Part shown: positions 1 to 11,703 of the stretch, in pieces
Layout of the letters: the number at the start of each line of letters is the position of its first letter
How positions within the stretch are numbered: the first letter of the stretch is position 1
Assembly: GCA_963971425.1 (NCBI GenBank)
Contig: OZ020524.1
Span: 14,449,845-14,513,844 of the forward strand
DNA length: 64,000 bases
Direction of reading: 5' to 3'
DNA from: Bryoerythrophyllum caledonicum
Lineage: Eukaryota; Streptophyta; Bryopsida; Pottiales; Pottiaceae
The notes under the pieces: generated by a model
Database searches by the model: none
Told to the model about the DNA's origin: nothing
Seen by the model: only the letters and a program-made list of their open reading frames with translations
Position numbers and translations under genes: made by a program

Positions 1-17
1 ATTCACAAACATGCCTC

Positions 18-824
18 TTAACCCTTTACCGCCTAGGGATGTTTCTTGAAAAACCAAGATTTCTACTGAAAATTTTCTTTGAACCGGATTTGACGGAAAT
101 ACAATGTCTAACATTAATATCTAACCTTACAAGATTGAACTAAACCCATGACCTGAACTTTGGTGAAATTTTGCACAACATCCAACGGTTGATGGAATAG
201 ATTATAGTGTTTAAAGTTACCGTATATTGGTAGTGAAAGCTGTGGATTTTGGAGGGTGTACTACTTTAACCTTCAATAGATTCTTGCGAGAGTTTTTTGA
301 CTTTGAATTAGAGCAATTCACATGTGCACTAGGTTGATAGCTTTGCATTGACATATCATATGTGCAGAAAATATTTTTACACAATTATTGGTGATTTTTT
401 TTGCTTTTTTCTACTTGATTGTATACAAAAATGTTCCAACCTTATATGAATCAAAACGGAAGTTTCGTATGTGAGGAGAGAGATCAACAATCACAAAACA
501 TGAAGAATGTCTTAAAGACAAAGTTCAATCAAAATTCAAGACCAAAATCAATGTGCATATGTGTGAAATGCAACATAGTATGTGGCATGGTATTCACTAT
601 ATTCACTATATTTTAGTGTTTTAATGTATTTTGTGTTGTATTCCTAGCTTTTCCAAGAATTCTATAAATCCAAATCATGATCTGATTATTGGAAAGTGTT
701 CATGTAATGTGTGCGCAAATCTGAACCTCATATCTTGAAGCCCAATTCCTCATGGATTTCATGCAAATTGAATTTTAGCACCTCCAGAGTCCCATTTCGA
801 GCTTCCTCGGCGCTACAGGGTTAA
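18..824. mobile_element. TTAA-flanked non-autonomous DNA element (copy E)
   Basis: The segment is bounded by TTAA at 18-21 and 821-824. Directly inside, the left end reads CCCTTTACCGCC and the right end, read on the opposite strand, CCCTGTAGCGCC, so the tips are near-identical inverted repeats. TTAA target sites with CCC...GGG tips are the hallmark of piggyBac-type transposons. No transposase is visible; the interior is AT-rich and non-coding, with only chance ORFs. Its tips differ from those of the other TTAA elements in the window (CCCCTAAAGGACC), so it may be a second subfamily. The family assignment is inferred from ends only. Confidence 0.5.
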
Positions 825-1727
825 GTTTAGGGTGGATGTTGTGAGAGGGTAACAAATTAAATGACAAGAAAGACTGTACTAGCACATGATTCTTGTAATG
901 AGCAAAAATTTGTTCTAGAGCCAAGCCGCTTGTTATAATAGATTGTTGTTACATCACATGTTTAAAATAAATAGAATTGACTATATTGATTGATTTAGTA
1001 TAGGTAATGATTGAGAACTTTAGAGCAGTAAGTGCAAAAGTAGGTGTAAATGTTTAGTTTTATCATGGATAAATGATCGGATATATAGGGAATAAATGCA
1101 TGAAATATCAAAGGTATTGTCAAGTACATTTTGATTTATTGTTTGAATACCTCCAAAATGTATTATTAAATAAAAACATCTCTATTCTTTTTAACATATG
1201 TAACAATGTGCCAAAAAATTTGGAGTGGGCCTCACGTCACATCTACACATACAAGTGGGATAATCAGTCTCCAATCTAAGAGTTTAGTGCCACAATGGCG
1301 GCTATAGACCGGAAGTTCTACTTCTTTAGCTTTTTGACGATACAATATGAATGCATTCAAAATGGAGGAATCAAGCACAAATCTTCACCACCGATAGTTG
1401 CGATTGAGACAATATCCTTATACAAAGGCTCTTAGAGAATTCAGAAATTTATTTAAATCCTTTTCGAGAGTATCGTCAAGTAAATTCTCCGCTTAAACAA
1501 TTCTGTGAAGACTTTCACTCCAATGAAAAATTTGACTGAAATGACAACATGCTCTCTATTCTCTAGCCCACGCTTGCGCCACCCGAATTGCATTGGCTCC
1601 AACCATTAAAACAGACACCATTTATACATCACTTGCACCAAGACATACAATGATGTTGGAGATATAATGTGACTGAGATGAGGCTAATGCATATATTGTA
1701 ATTCTTAGTTTCACATGTTTATCTTCC
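825..1727. other. AT-rich intergenic stretch, no gene seen
   Basis: Only short chance ORFs occur (longest about 68 codons) with no recognisable domain, no splice-supported exon and no clear repeat boundaries. Confidence 0.6.
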
Positions 1728-2492
1728 TATAGGAGCCTGGAACTCCTACTTGGTTGCCTCTACCATAAAAATTAGCTAAAATTGTGATTTTTAGTTTAGA
1801 TAACCGGCAAAGTAGTTAGTATTGCATAGAATTAGATTGTATAGCAAATAGTGAAAATAGGAAAATGCTTAACTAGTTAATTAGTGTTACACTGGTTATA
1901 AAACCGGGTCTTAATACAAAGAAATGTTATGCCCAAAAAAGCTAAAAGAGAATGTCCGGAAAAGTCTCCGGGACAAAGGTTCAAATCACCACTTAAGGCT
2001 AAACTAGTTAGTCAAGTTTTCTTTACGTAGATAGATTAATTGTAGTTTTTCTATCTAGTTTAATTGTTTAGGTTTTCTCTTTTTAGTTAAGAGTTTGTTG
2101 GAGACTCAAATTCTTATTCGAAAGTATAGAAATTTTATATTTATAAGACAAATAATGATAAAAAAAACACAAAAGAAAACAAAAAATACCAGCTGATACC
2201 CAGGAGAACCCGGATATCATCCGGGTATGGGCGACCCCCTGGGTACCAGGCTAGTCATGCGAGGATACTAGCGGGAGTCAGCGGAGCCACGGTGGCAGGA
2301 GCAAAAGGTAGCGGGGGCCACCAACACCTGACAGAGGCCTGGAGGACGAGAATAATAGCGAGCGGAGAACGCAGGGGAGAGACTATGAGGGTAGACTACG
2401 GGGAACAACCTGGAGCGCAGGGGAATGTCGTGGGATTGCGCCACGAGAGATTGCTGGTGTGCAGTTCTGCGAGCAGCTACACAGGCGGAAAA

Positions 2493-2563
2493 GGAGATCG
2501 TCGGGGAGCAGACGACCGTGAGCACAAGGGAGACCGTCGGGGAGCAAACGACCGTGAGCACAA
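2493..2563. repeat. Two-copy ~36-bp tandem repeat
   Basis: Two adjacent units each contain CGTCGGGGAGCA, ACGACCGTGAGCACAA and differ at only two or three bases. They lie in the leader of the LTR-like element and are absent from the matching part of the second copy. Confidence 0.7.
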
Positions 2564-3400
2564 AGGAGCAAGAGGAGCAAGAAAAGAAGGAGCAAGAGGA
2601 GAGAAGAAGTTACAACCACCTAGGGTTTGAAGTTGTAACCTAGGGTTTGTGAGAAGATTGTGGCGGAGAGGATTTTTGACGCAATAAGGTGGCGATTTCT
2701 AGGCGTGGAAGTGGAGCAAGAAGATTCAGAGACTAGACCACGATTGCAAGAAGGTTGTGAATGCAACTAGAGGCAATAAATTGTAAACAAGGTGCTTTTT
2801 GTCAATCATTAAGATTTTTCTTGTTTGTAAAATTCCCTTGCTTGTGAGTCCTCCTCTTTCAATTGTTTCTTTCATCTCCTTTTCCCGGGATGAACTCTGG
2901 TTGCCTTTTTTTTGGTCCAGGGAAAGTCTTCCGGTAGACTCTACTTAGACCTTGTGCATCTTAAAGACTTGAATTTTGTTACTTGTGCATCTATTTTTTT
3001 TTCCGTTTATTCATTTTCTTCCTTTCCATTGTTCCGGCCTTGTGGCAAGAACTCTTTGAAATCTCTCTATTCTTCCGTTTTTTTCCTTGTCTTCTCTAAT
3101 TTTTTTGTCTTTTTCTCGGTCTCTCCGGTCTCCAGGAAAACCCCCTTCAAAAAATCTTGTTCTCCTAGCATAGCCATCTCTTTTGCTTGAAGTGGTTAAT
3201 TGTTATTCTGTTTCGTTTAGTTGTGTTTCTAGATATGTGAGATGCCCACATCCACATTAATCTAGAAAAGTGTTCCAGAGAGAAGTAAGAGGTTGCCCAA
3301 TACACTTGTGTTTTCCGGGCCGGACCGAAAATTGTGATAAGTTGGTAGGGTGATTGGTGGAAGTATAGCCACATCCCGGAGTTAGTCCATCCCGGACAAC

Positions 3401-4928
3401 ATGACTCCACCAGTGACACTGAAGCTTTCCAAGATTGATCCTAACAAGTGGGAGGGGACTGAAAAAAAAGAGGACTATCGGAAGAAGACCTCACCCGGAT
3501 GGGTTGCATGGCATGATACGAGAAATCGTGGGTCTTTTAGAAAGGATATGCAGCTGCAGAGCTGCTACCTCCCGGGACACCCGACATGGACCAAAAAAAT
3601 ATGTCGTAATGCGTATTTTTTTGCAGAAGAGGAGGGATCGACGCCTTGGGTCAACTGGGAGTTGCTGGATAAACACCTATCAAGCTCCTACGACGCATCG
3701 GAGTGCTACTGGAGTGATCAATTCAGGAACAACCGGTTGAAGAGGGTGGTTGAGTTTTAAAACCCAATCTTCCATCCCAATCGACGTAAAAGAATCATAG
3801 CGCGGTAGACCACAACCTACATATAGGCAATCTTCGAGGATTCCTTTGCGGACCGGAGATTTTTGTTGGAAGCAATTTTGCAACAGCGTATGGCACTTCA
3901 ACAAGGTGGGTGTTCCAAGACTTTCTTGACTCCATACCTTGTGCATTTGTATGAGCATTATGGCTGTCTAGAACCAGAAGAAAAGAAGATTTGGAAGTAA
4001 GGGATGATTCCCTAGGACCATTCTTCCCGTGCATTTCTCCAACTTACTAAAGGAATGGTGGCGTTATCGGCAAATCAACAGGAAGCATCATCATCCCGGT
4101 CACTCTAGAATGGTGATAGGTCATCCCAGTCTCACGGAGAATACCTACCACCACCACCACGACCATCCAAGAATCTCACACTGGAGGAAAAAATAGCTAA
4201 TTTCTCCCGGGATGTGACTCGGGATGTCCAGTAAATGGAGATGGAGCTTTTGGAGGCAAAGAGTCTTTAGAGGGCTCTTCGGAAGGTGTTTGGAGTAGAA
4301 GACACCAATGACATTTTAATTGCACCCCGAGAGGTCCGGGCACAGTTAATCAAAGTGAGGAGGGATCTCCAGACATTCCAAAAAGAGCACCTTGACACGA
4401 AGGTCAAGGCATAGGAGACTATGGTGGCACTAATCAAGTTGTTTGCTAGACATATGAGCGCCACCAAATCAATGCAAGACCAGAGCCCAACCCGGAAGAA
4501 GAGAAGGTTTATCTACACCACTTCTTTTTTCTTCAGGAGATGATGATCCACCTACTCAATATCCAATGAGTACAGCAGATTCTCCATCTTCTAAGGAGTG
4601 GGGTATGAAAGTCTATAAGAGACAACGAGGTCTTCCGGTCACTGCCAGGAAAGAACTGGTTGATCTTTCCTTTTCACAAACGGATTCTTTGGTTGAGTCT
4701 TCGATAGCTATACTTGTTGATCCGGTGGAGACTTCTCATATATTGATGGATACTCCCAATATATTGGTAGATATTCCCAGTCTACCGGTAGACCTTCCGG
4801 TTGAGATTTCCAACTTTCCGGTGGATCCTCTTGAGTTTTTATCAGTGGATACTTTGAATCTTCCAATCAATTTTTCCATGGAACTACCGAAAGATAAGTC
4901 CACTCTTTCAAATAAGTCTACCGGATGA
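3401..4928 (+). pseudogene. Broken ORF of LTR-like element copy 1
   Basis: Reading frames along this stretch match, in order, the ORF of the second copy (42498-43991): an N-terminus with LSKIDPNKWEG, a middle section with KTFLTP and HLYEH, a charged coiled-coil section, then a tail rich in PVDLPVE-like repeats. Here the frame is interrupted by several stops (for example the TAA after VVEF at about 3758) and frameshifts, and only the two ends remain as sizeable ORFs (3401-3760 and 4566-4928). I do not recognise the family: no protease, RT, integrase or zinc knuckle is visible. It is a dead copy of an element-encoded protein of unknown role. Confidence 0.55.
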
Positions 4929-6248
4929 GCCAATGTTACATATTATCGTGGATTTTTTCTATCCGTTGATAGGATTTCGCTAGGTACGGTAGATTAACGC
5001 TAGGGTGGAAATAGTGATATCGACGGGGCCTCATTGTGCACCCGATCACTACGACTTGAGTGAATTCTCCAGCTACCTACTATTGCCAAAATATGTATTT
5101 ATTGGTCTCGGACCAAGAGTCTTCCGGTTTACCGATCTAACTGGTAATCCGCCGGTGAGTAGGCAACTCTCAATTGTAGGATCTAGATGTTGTTTTCCAC
5201 CTTTTGTGGACCTAGCTTTTGGAGGGTACCTAGTGGCCTTTGTGTACTTAGAGAGCCTTGGGCTCTTGGTTTAAGTACCCTTGTCTTTGTTGTTTTGTTT
5301 GTGTCTTGGCTTCATTGCTTGTCTCTTGCCTTCATTGCTTGTATCTAGAGTTATTGTTGAGCTTGTGTGTGTAGAGAGGGAGAGAGTTGAGTCCTCCTAG
5401 TGGCTAGGATGTGCAAGGTTGTGGCTTGTTGAGTGTTATGTGGTTGAATGTAAGCTAAGGCTTTCCGAGGGAGTAGGATATCCAAGCTAAATGGTAGAGT
5501 AAGATCCGGGATCTATTCCAAACCCTAGACCGGTTGGACCGAGAAGAGTTGCATATCGGATGTTGGATCCGAGAAGCCCACCACTATTTATGATAGCATT
5601 CCTTAAGTGGGAAGTATTTGGATTGGTGAGGAGGAAGGTGACATCCTCTCTCTTGGTACATCAGGAGAGATCCCAGTTAAGCCTGAGTTTGGAGTATTCC
5701 CGATTTTCTACCCTTATAGTAGATGGGTTCCCTTGATCCTTGTGGAAAGTTGTCTTGCTTATGTGAATTACTTAGCACTAGATTGTTGCGATTCTTGAAT
5801 CTTCCTTGTTTGATTCATTGGGTGTGGTTGTAGTTGGAATGCTTTGCGTGACCGGTTTACTTGCACTATTTTCTGGTAGATTGTGAAGGCCGGTGAACTA
5901 GCTGCAACCTTTTAACTCTTTAATGGTGTAGAGTTACGTTGTAGAGATTGTAGCCTCTGAACTGTTAGAATGGAGAGCAGTGACTTTTCGGGCACTGTAA
6001 AAACTTATCAAAAAACTACTTTGACGCTCGACACAATTTAAATTAAACATTTGTGGTTACTTGTTATCGGTCACCAAGGTACCGAAGAAGCGATCCTTCC
6101 GGGTGTGCTAAGGTATAGAGTATGTATTGTTTTTAGATTTAGGAAGTTTGACGCACGATAAAAACCCTTGGAAACGATATGGTTAGATGGGCTCGCTTAA
6201 GATTAATTTCGGTTAACTTTAAAAATTACAAACTACTAGACTACAACA

Positions 6249-8358
6249 CATACAAATACTACTGAATTGCAATATCAGACCTTGTATGAAACCATTATCT
6301 TGTCAACTATGAAACTCATTTTGCAATTGTATTGCTCCTTTGCTCACAAGAGTAATGGTTCCACTGTCCAATGGACGTTCTCAAGGCTATCATGCCCCAC
6401 GCTATGCTGAAGAAAGAATTTGCTACGAGAAAATGTTGAATTTTTAGTTGCAATTCATTAATTATTTAAAGGTAAAAAGTTTATGATTTTTCTTTTTTAA
6501 TAAGAAAAATGTATAGCCGTATCTTAAAAGTTATAACTAAATGTCTTTGAATATAGATTTAAAATAAAATTAAGTAAAATAATTGAAACCCACTCTAGAA
6601 ACTTTTGTTTGAACTATATAGTTTGATCTTTCAAATACATTTCAGTTTTATTAAAAAACAATACAGTTTCTTAAAAAATCTATAATTTCATCCAAATTTT
6701 GCATTTTCATTTAGATTTTGCAATTTTGATATTAGTTCAAAAAAACTATGAGCGGAATACTAATGGCTTATTTTATGAAACTAATACCAATAGATAAAGT
6801 TTTAATTATTTTTTAAAACACAAAGTACAAAGCATCACTTTATCAATAAAATTGAATTAGATAAAAATTAAAAACAAAATATATGAGTTTTATAGAAATG
6901 AAATATATGCAAAACGACAAGGCATAAGGAGTCAATTTTTTTTATTTGATAAGGGACGAGATGTGCTCAAACTTGGAAGACAATAACACAAAACAACTAA
7001 ATTCTTAATAAATACATGTGATTAGGCAACACATGAGTTTCTAAACAAAAATAGAAGAATCCAAAACTCCTTTACTTCCTTATTTATCTTCTAAATTTTC
7101 CTCATTTTTTAATCTTTCGATCTTTTTTCTTCTCTAAAGGTATTTTCAAAATTTTTGCCTAATATGCGAGGAAGAGAGAAATAAATGCACAAAGGTATGT
7201 TCTTTCACCGTGTATACGTTTTATTGAGATTTGTGAACATGATTAAAACATTTGAATGTTTTTGAAATAATTATATTGCTGCCAAATGTTCACGTGTTTA
7301 TCTCCTTTTCTATTAAAAAATCTTCTTTTTTCCATGTTGTTTTGTAAGTTCCTTTTACTTGACTTCAAAATCAGCAATAATGGTATTTTAGAAATATAAT
7401 AAAGTATTTAACCGGGATTGAAAAAGAAAAAATAACAACTAAACATATAACAAAACTATGCCACAATGTAGGGAAAAAAAACATTGAAAATTTTAAAAGA
7501 AATCTACAAACCAATAGGGAAAAGAACATTTGTTAAAAATGACATAAATCGAATTTGGAGATTATACGAAAACCTTTTTTTGCGGATCAGTTAGGCTAAT
7601 TGATCGCTTAAGTTGCACTGTATTGGAAGGGGTCTAAATTTTATGATCTATATGAGAATTTGAACTAATGCATAGTTCAGGGCATGTTGATGTGTTAGGA
7701 GGAAAATAGCCCTTGCCACGACAAAACTTGCCCACACCATCACCTCCATCGACCATATTAATTAACAGGCTGATGAATATTAAACGGTGGCTCAAACATC
7801 AATGTCGGCTCCTTCTACTAGATGTACATTAAAAAAATAATTAATTTACAATTAAAAAAGTGGCCAAAACAAACACACTAACAAGAACAAAAGACTCCAT
7901 AGAAGCATTTAAATACAATCCAAGTACTAACATTTCTCAAAATTGCCAAGACACACAACCACTGGACTTTGATGCAATGCCATTTTCCATTTCCGCTATG
8001 ATGTTAGAATCAGGATGTTGAGACTATGATATGACTTAAGCTTCCGTTTTGTAAGTCCACCTCCATCTATTGCATTGCAATCACACCATATGTATTATGT
8101 AAACCGGCTTTTTGTTCTTGTAACGAGTGTGCAAGCATAAATATTTTGAAACCAACACAATTTATTAGCTTTAGAAGAATACCAAACATACACAGCTGAA
8201 GATATAGAAAAGATAAATATTTATACAGCTAGGGCTAAATGCTACTAGTATAGCGCAGTTCCAACATCTATTTCTGAAAAGTACTTACAAAAAATTCTAC
8301 AACTTTCTCTCCCGTCATTGCAAAACTCTAAATTCTTGAATGCCAACATCATCACATG
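6249..8358. other. AT-rich intergenic spacer
   Basis: Very AT-rich sequence with poly-A and poly-T runs, no ORF of note, no RNA gene recognised and no clear repeat boundary. Nothing supportable was found. Confidence 0.6.
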
Positions 8359-8635
8359 CGATTTGACAGGACATCCCCCACGCTTGGACTTACCGGGTGG
8401 GGATGAGGTGGTGGGGCCAAAACCTAGCCCCTATTTTGTTTTTGAATGGGGCCTAAATTTAGCCAAAGGGGGACCTACAGACTAAAGTGGGGCCGTAGGC
8501 CCCAATTTCGTAAAAAAAAAGCCAAAAAAAGCCTCTGACCCCCCCAAAATGGGAGGGCCAGAAAAATGAACCCATGCAATTAAGACGGGGCCCACCTTGG
8601 GTAAGTCCGAGCGTGGGGGACGTCCTGTCCGCGCC
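8359..8635. mobile_element. 277-bp inverted-repeat MITE with 9-bp target duplication
   Basis: Near the ends, GACAGGACATCCCCCACGC on the left is mirrored on the right by a sequence that on the opposite strand reads GACAGGACGTCCCCCACGC. The similarity continues through GGACTTACC, giving arms of roughly 31 bp. The identical 9-mer CATCACATG flanks both sides (8350-8358 and 8636-8644). A 9-bp target duplication is typical of Mutator-like elements. The outermost six bases do not pair well, so the exact tips are uncertain. No coding capacity. Confidence 0.7.
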
Positions 8636-8644
8636 CATCACATG

Positions 8645-9463
8645 GGTGGTACGCTAAATCCCCTGCTTCCATGAAGAGAATATACAGTGTCCTTTCACAA
8701 TATCGTATGGCAACGTGGTTACCTTCCGTTCCCACTGCCGCAACACAACTTGAAAACGCTATTGCAATATAGCACTAAATGTGCAACAACAAAAATACAA
8801 ACTTCCTAATGTATAGCATTAGTCAACACATTGTGCTTTGCCAGTACAAACTCTAGAACCAATCATAGCAACCAGAATGTAGTTGTCCAGACCTTTAGGG
8901 CTAAGCATACTTTGTGTGAGATATATAAGACATGTGATCTCATCTCTGAAGAATTTAAAAAAAAATGAACTTACACTTAACTAATGAAAAATAGAATGGA
9001 AAATGGGATGGATGCCACGGTCATAGGCCCTGACGTTCCAGTGAAAAGTGCCCTAACGGCATTGCAACCTCCACGAAAAGAGAGCCAGTGAAAGAAGCCC
9101 TAACGAGTTTGAGTTCCCCAAGGCCCTGACGAGTTCGCAGGTCAAGTGAAAAGGACCCTACCGAGATTGCACTCTAGGTTTAGGGTTTAGGTTTTGAGGG
9201 TTTAAAGCTCAGGGGCACAACCGAGGCCCCTCCGATATTAACAAGGGACCCCCACACTTTTCACTCACGTATCCAAACATGTTATCCAGAACTTCACTGT
9301 TGACGAATTGAAAGGAAAAGGAAGCCTCCCACAATCTGGAGGAAGAAACTCCAACCAATTCATAATTTACTGCAGTGTACATCCATGCGATTGAGAATGT
9401 CACACAAGAGTGACGCAAGAAATCAATCACACAAAGGCTGAGGTTCACTGAAACATTCGTAGC
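8645..9463. other. Non-coding region with degenerate short repeats
   Basis: Between about 9030 and 9175 loosely repeated phrases of the type CCCTAACGAG, CCCTGACGAG and CAGTGAAAAG occur. A 95-codon minus-strand ORF (9209-9496) has no recognisable domain and lies downstream of the membrane-protein gene, so it is more likely 3' UTR or spacer than a gene. Confidence 0.4.
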
Positions 9464-9872
9464 AGCTAAACAGCCACGAAGAATCCAATCGAACAACGCA
9501 AAATTCTAGTCTACTCAAACAAATCCTGCTCCAAACCTCACACGAACTCTGAAGCTAAACAGCCCCGAAGAATCCAATCGAACAACTCAAAATTCTAGTC
9601 TACTCGAACAAATCCTCCTCCAAAACCTCACACGAATTCTGAAGCTAAACAGCCACAAGAATCCAATCGAACAACGCAAAATTCTAGTCTACTTCTTGCA
9701 AATCCTCCTCCAAAACCTCACACGAATTCTGAAGCTAAACAGCCCCGAAGAATCCAATCGGACAACGCAAAATTCTAGTCTACTCTAACAAATCCTCCAA
9801 ACCTCACACGAACTCTGAAGCTAAACAGCCACGAGAATCCAACCGAAACCGCAACCAATTCTAGTCTACAGT
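9464..9872. repeat. 90-bp tandem repeat, about 4.6 copies
   Basis: Units begin GCTAAACAGCC at 9464, 9554, 9644, 9734 and 9820 (periods 90, 90, 90, 86) and contain AATCCAATCG, CAAAATTCTAGTCTACT and CCTCACACGAA. The units differ by a few substitutions. The array sits just beyond the stop codon of the minus-strand membrane-protein gene and may be transcribed in its 3' UTR. Confidence 0.9.
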
Positions 9873-9927
9873 CCAGAAAAAATCACAAACCTGAATGACT
9901 TTAGTGTACACGACCTTCGCCATCTTC

Positions 9928-10973
9928 TCAATCCGCTCTCACGTCTGTAAACTGGACGTTCTTCTCTGCTGCCACGACCGCGAACCGATACAAGGCAGCA
10001 ACGGCACAGTTACATCCCAGGAAGAACCAGAACAGGAAGAGGAACTCGCTTCCGAGCGCAACACACAGGTACTTGTCGAGCGGAATTGCCGCAACTGCCA
10101 CCGCAACCCCGACTGCGCTGAGCATGAGCGAAAACTGCGCGTCTCGGAGCCCCTGCGCTAGCTGCGCGGATTTCTGCTGCGCTCGAAACGATCGCAGGAG
10201 GAAAACTCCCCCGGAAGCGACAGCTGCGAACGCAGGAGCCAGGTAGAACTGCTCTTGGAGGAACGAGGGGGAGTACAAGTCGATAAGGATGAACCCCAGC
10301 GCGGAGGCGAGGATTTTCAAGCGCTGCGACGATGTTCGATCATCGATCAAGCCGCTGTAAGCCGCGAAGGCGGCGACGAAGCAGAGAGAGGCCAGGCCGG
10401 TCGCCTCCATGTCCAGCATGTGGAACAGGGGCCGGATGTGGAAGCAGTGGAAGAAGAACCCGCCGAGGCACATGAAGCCGTAGGCGAGCACGCCCACGGA
10501 GGTGAGGAACAGCCCCTGCCGAGCGCGCGCGCCATCGCGGAGACAGCGGACCAGGAGACGCGAACCCAGCAGCCAGCCCGTGAGCAGGCCGGCGAGGATC
10601 ACCAGCGATGTCGCGGGCCAGAACAACGTCACGATATCGCCTCTCGAAATCTGCAAAGACCCAAAGCCCAATCAGAGAAAGTCAGAGCAGAGAGAGAGCA
10701 AAATCAGAGCAAGGCGACGCGAATTGGAGCAATTCAGAGCAAAATCAGAGCGAAACGGCTCGAATCCGTTGCTGCAACGCTTCACGAAAGATTCAGGGGG
10801 AGTTGCTTGCGTTGATTGTGAATTGCTTGATGCTTTACCCGCAGATTTGTGTAGGGCATGGGGCATTGTTCGGCGGCCCAAGGTGGAAACAACGAGTCGT
10901 AAATCCGCGGCGCATACTCTTTCCCCAAGCCCCTCGTCACGGGTAGAAAATGCCTCGCCATCACCTCCGTCAT
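9928..10973 (-). CDS. Seven-span membrane protein, unknown function (weak CREST-like signature)
   Basis: Two exons on the minus strand: 10973-10839 (45 codons, ATG at 10973) and 10650-9928, joined in phase 0 across a 188-bp intron (GTAAAG...TTTGCAG), giving 285 residues. The N-terminus (MTEVMARHFLPVTRG...) is followed by about seven hydrophobic spans at roughly residues 51-76, 92-114, 127-148, 158-175, 183-203, 219-238 and 240-268, with no obvious cleavable signal peptide. Span 2 ends in H113/H116, and H122 and D125 precede span 3. This recalls the xxxH and Asp pattern of the CREST membrane hydrolases (PAQR, alkaline ceramidase, Per1), but the HxxxH of their last span is missing, so I give only a tentative link. 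The gene is transcribed divergently from the PPR gene, with start codons 730 bp apart. The exon model is firm; the function is not known. Confidence 0.7.
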
Positions 10974-11703
10974 CGCTGATCAAACGCCCAATTCTTCCTC
11001 CGAAGACAAATGTACTCTATAGTCGAGGATTCCACTAATTCACTGAGTGCATTCGACGGAGTGCGATTCCAGTTAGTTTCACTGCTCGCCGGTCTGATAC
11101 TGTGCCTTACCGGAGTTTGTGGCGATGGTGGTGGAGTGTCGTGGAGCGAGGATTGCTTGACGGTTGGACTCGCCAAGTGTGATACGCGCCCTCTTCTCCG
11201 CTCTTTCTCCTGTGGATGGGCTCCAGCGGTGGTAACGACAGGGGATTGTTTGATGGAGTCTGTGTTTGGAGGCGACCACGTAGGTTTAAGGCGTAATATT
11301 CGCATTTGATTGGTGACGATGTCGGCGCTGGAGGTTGTTTGGATGGATTTCAGGATTCGGTGCTGAGCGTTGATTGATTGCTGTTCGCCCATCTTGCGGT
11401 TTAGTGATTTTGAGAAAGAGGAACTGGTTGCTTGCGAGGGTTTGAGAGAAGCGCGTTAGGGTTTTGCGGCTTCCAAGGTTGCCAGTCACTCGCATCGTGT
11501 GGACGCTTGCATTTGTGGGTGATCCGGGATTGTCCGAGCTCCGCGGGATTGGATTCATACGTTCGCAAAAGCATTCTTCGTGTTTGTTGCGTTGTTAGGG
11601 TTTTTAGTTTGCGGAGATGGTTTATTAGGGTTTGGAGCTCATGACGTTCGACCATGGCGACGTGAGGAAGTGAGCTCACATCTCTGTCCGACGAATCTCG
11701 ACC
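10974..11703. promoter_or_regulatory. Shared divergent promoter/5' leader region with short uORF
   Basis: This 730-bp interval separates the start codons of two diverging genes and must hold both promoters and leaders. A three-codon upstream ORF (ATGGCGACGTGA, 11654-11665) in a good context (ACCATGG) lies 38 bp before the PPR start and could damp its translation. No clear TATA box was recognised. Long chance ORFs on both strands here are best seen as leader sequence. Confidence 0.45.

Larger units (their letters stand above)
1728..6248 (+). mobile_element. Decayed long LTR-like element, copy 1
   Basis: This 4.5 kb segment is collinear with the outer parts of the element at 35088-45793: the same start (an imperfect AACTCC hairpin followed by TTGGTTGCC), the same CCGGGT-rich leader, a related internal ORF (about 3401-4928), and the same terminal block ending CTAGACTACAACA. 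The ends do not repeat each other, so it is not a complete two-LTR retrotransposon; it is best read as a solo LTR of unusual length, or another element type with short inverted tips. The left tip is TAT instead of the TGT of the younger copy, and no 5-bp target duplication is visible (CTTCC against CATAC), as expected for an old copy. Confidence 0.55.

Noticed and set aside
9209..9496. 95-codon minus-strand ORF downstream of the membrane-protein gene
   Set aside because: No domain or splice support; most likely 3' UTR or spacer.
10255..11038. Plus-strand ORFs of 178-186 codons over the membrane-protein gene
   Set aside because: Antisense shadows of a gene with a coherent two-exon model, hydrophobic spans and canonical splice sites on the other strand.
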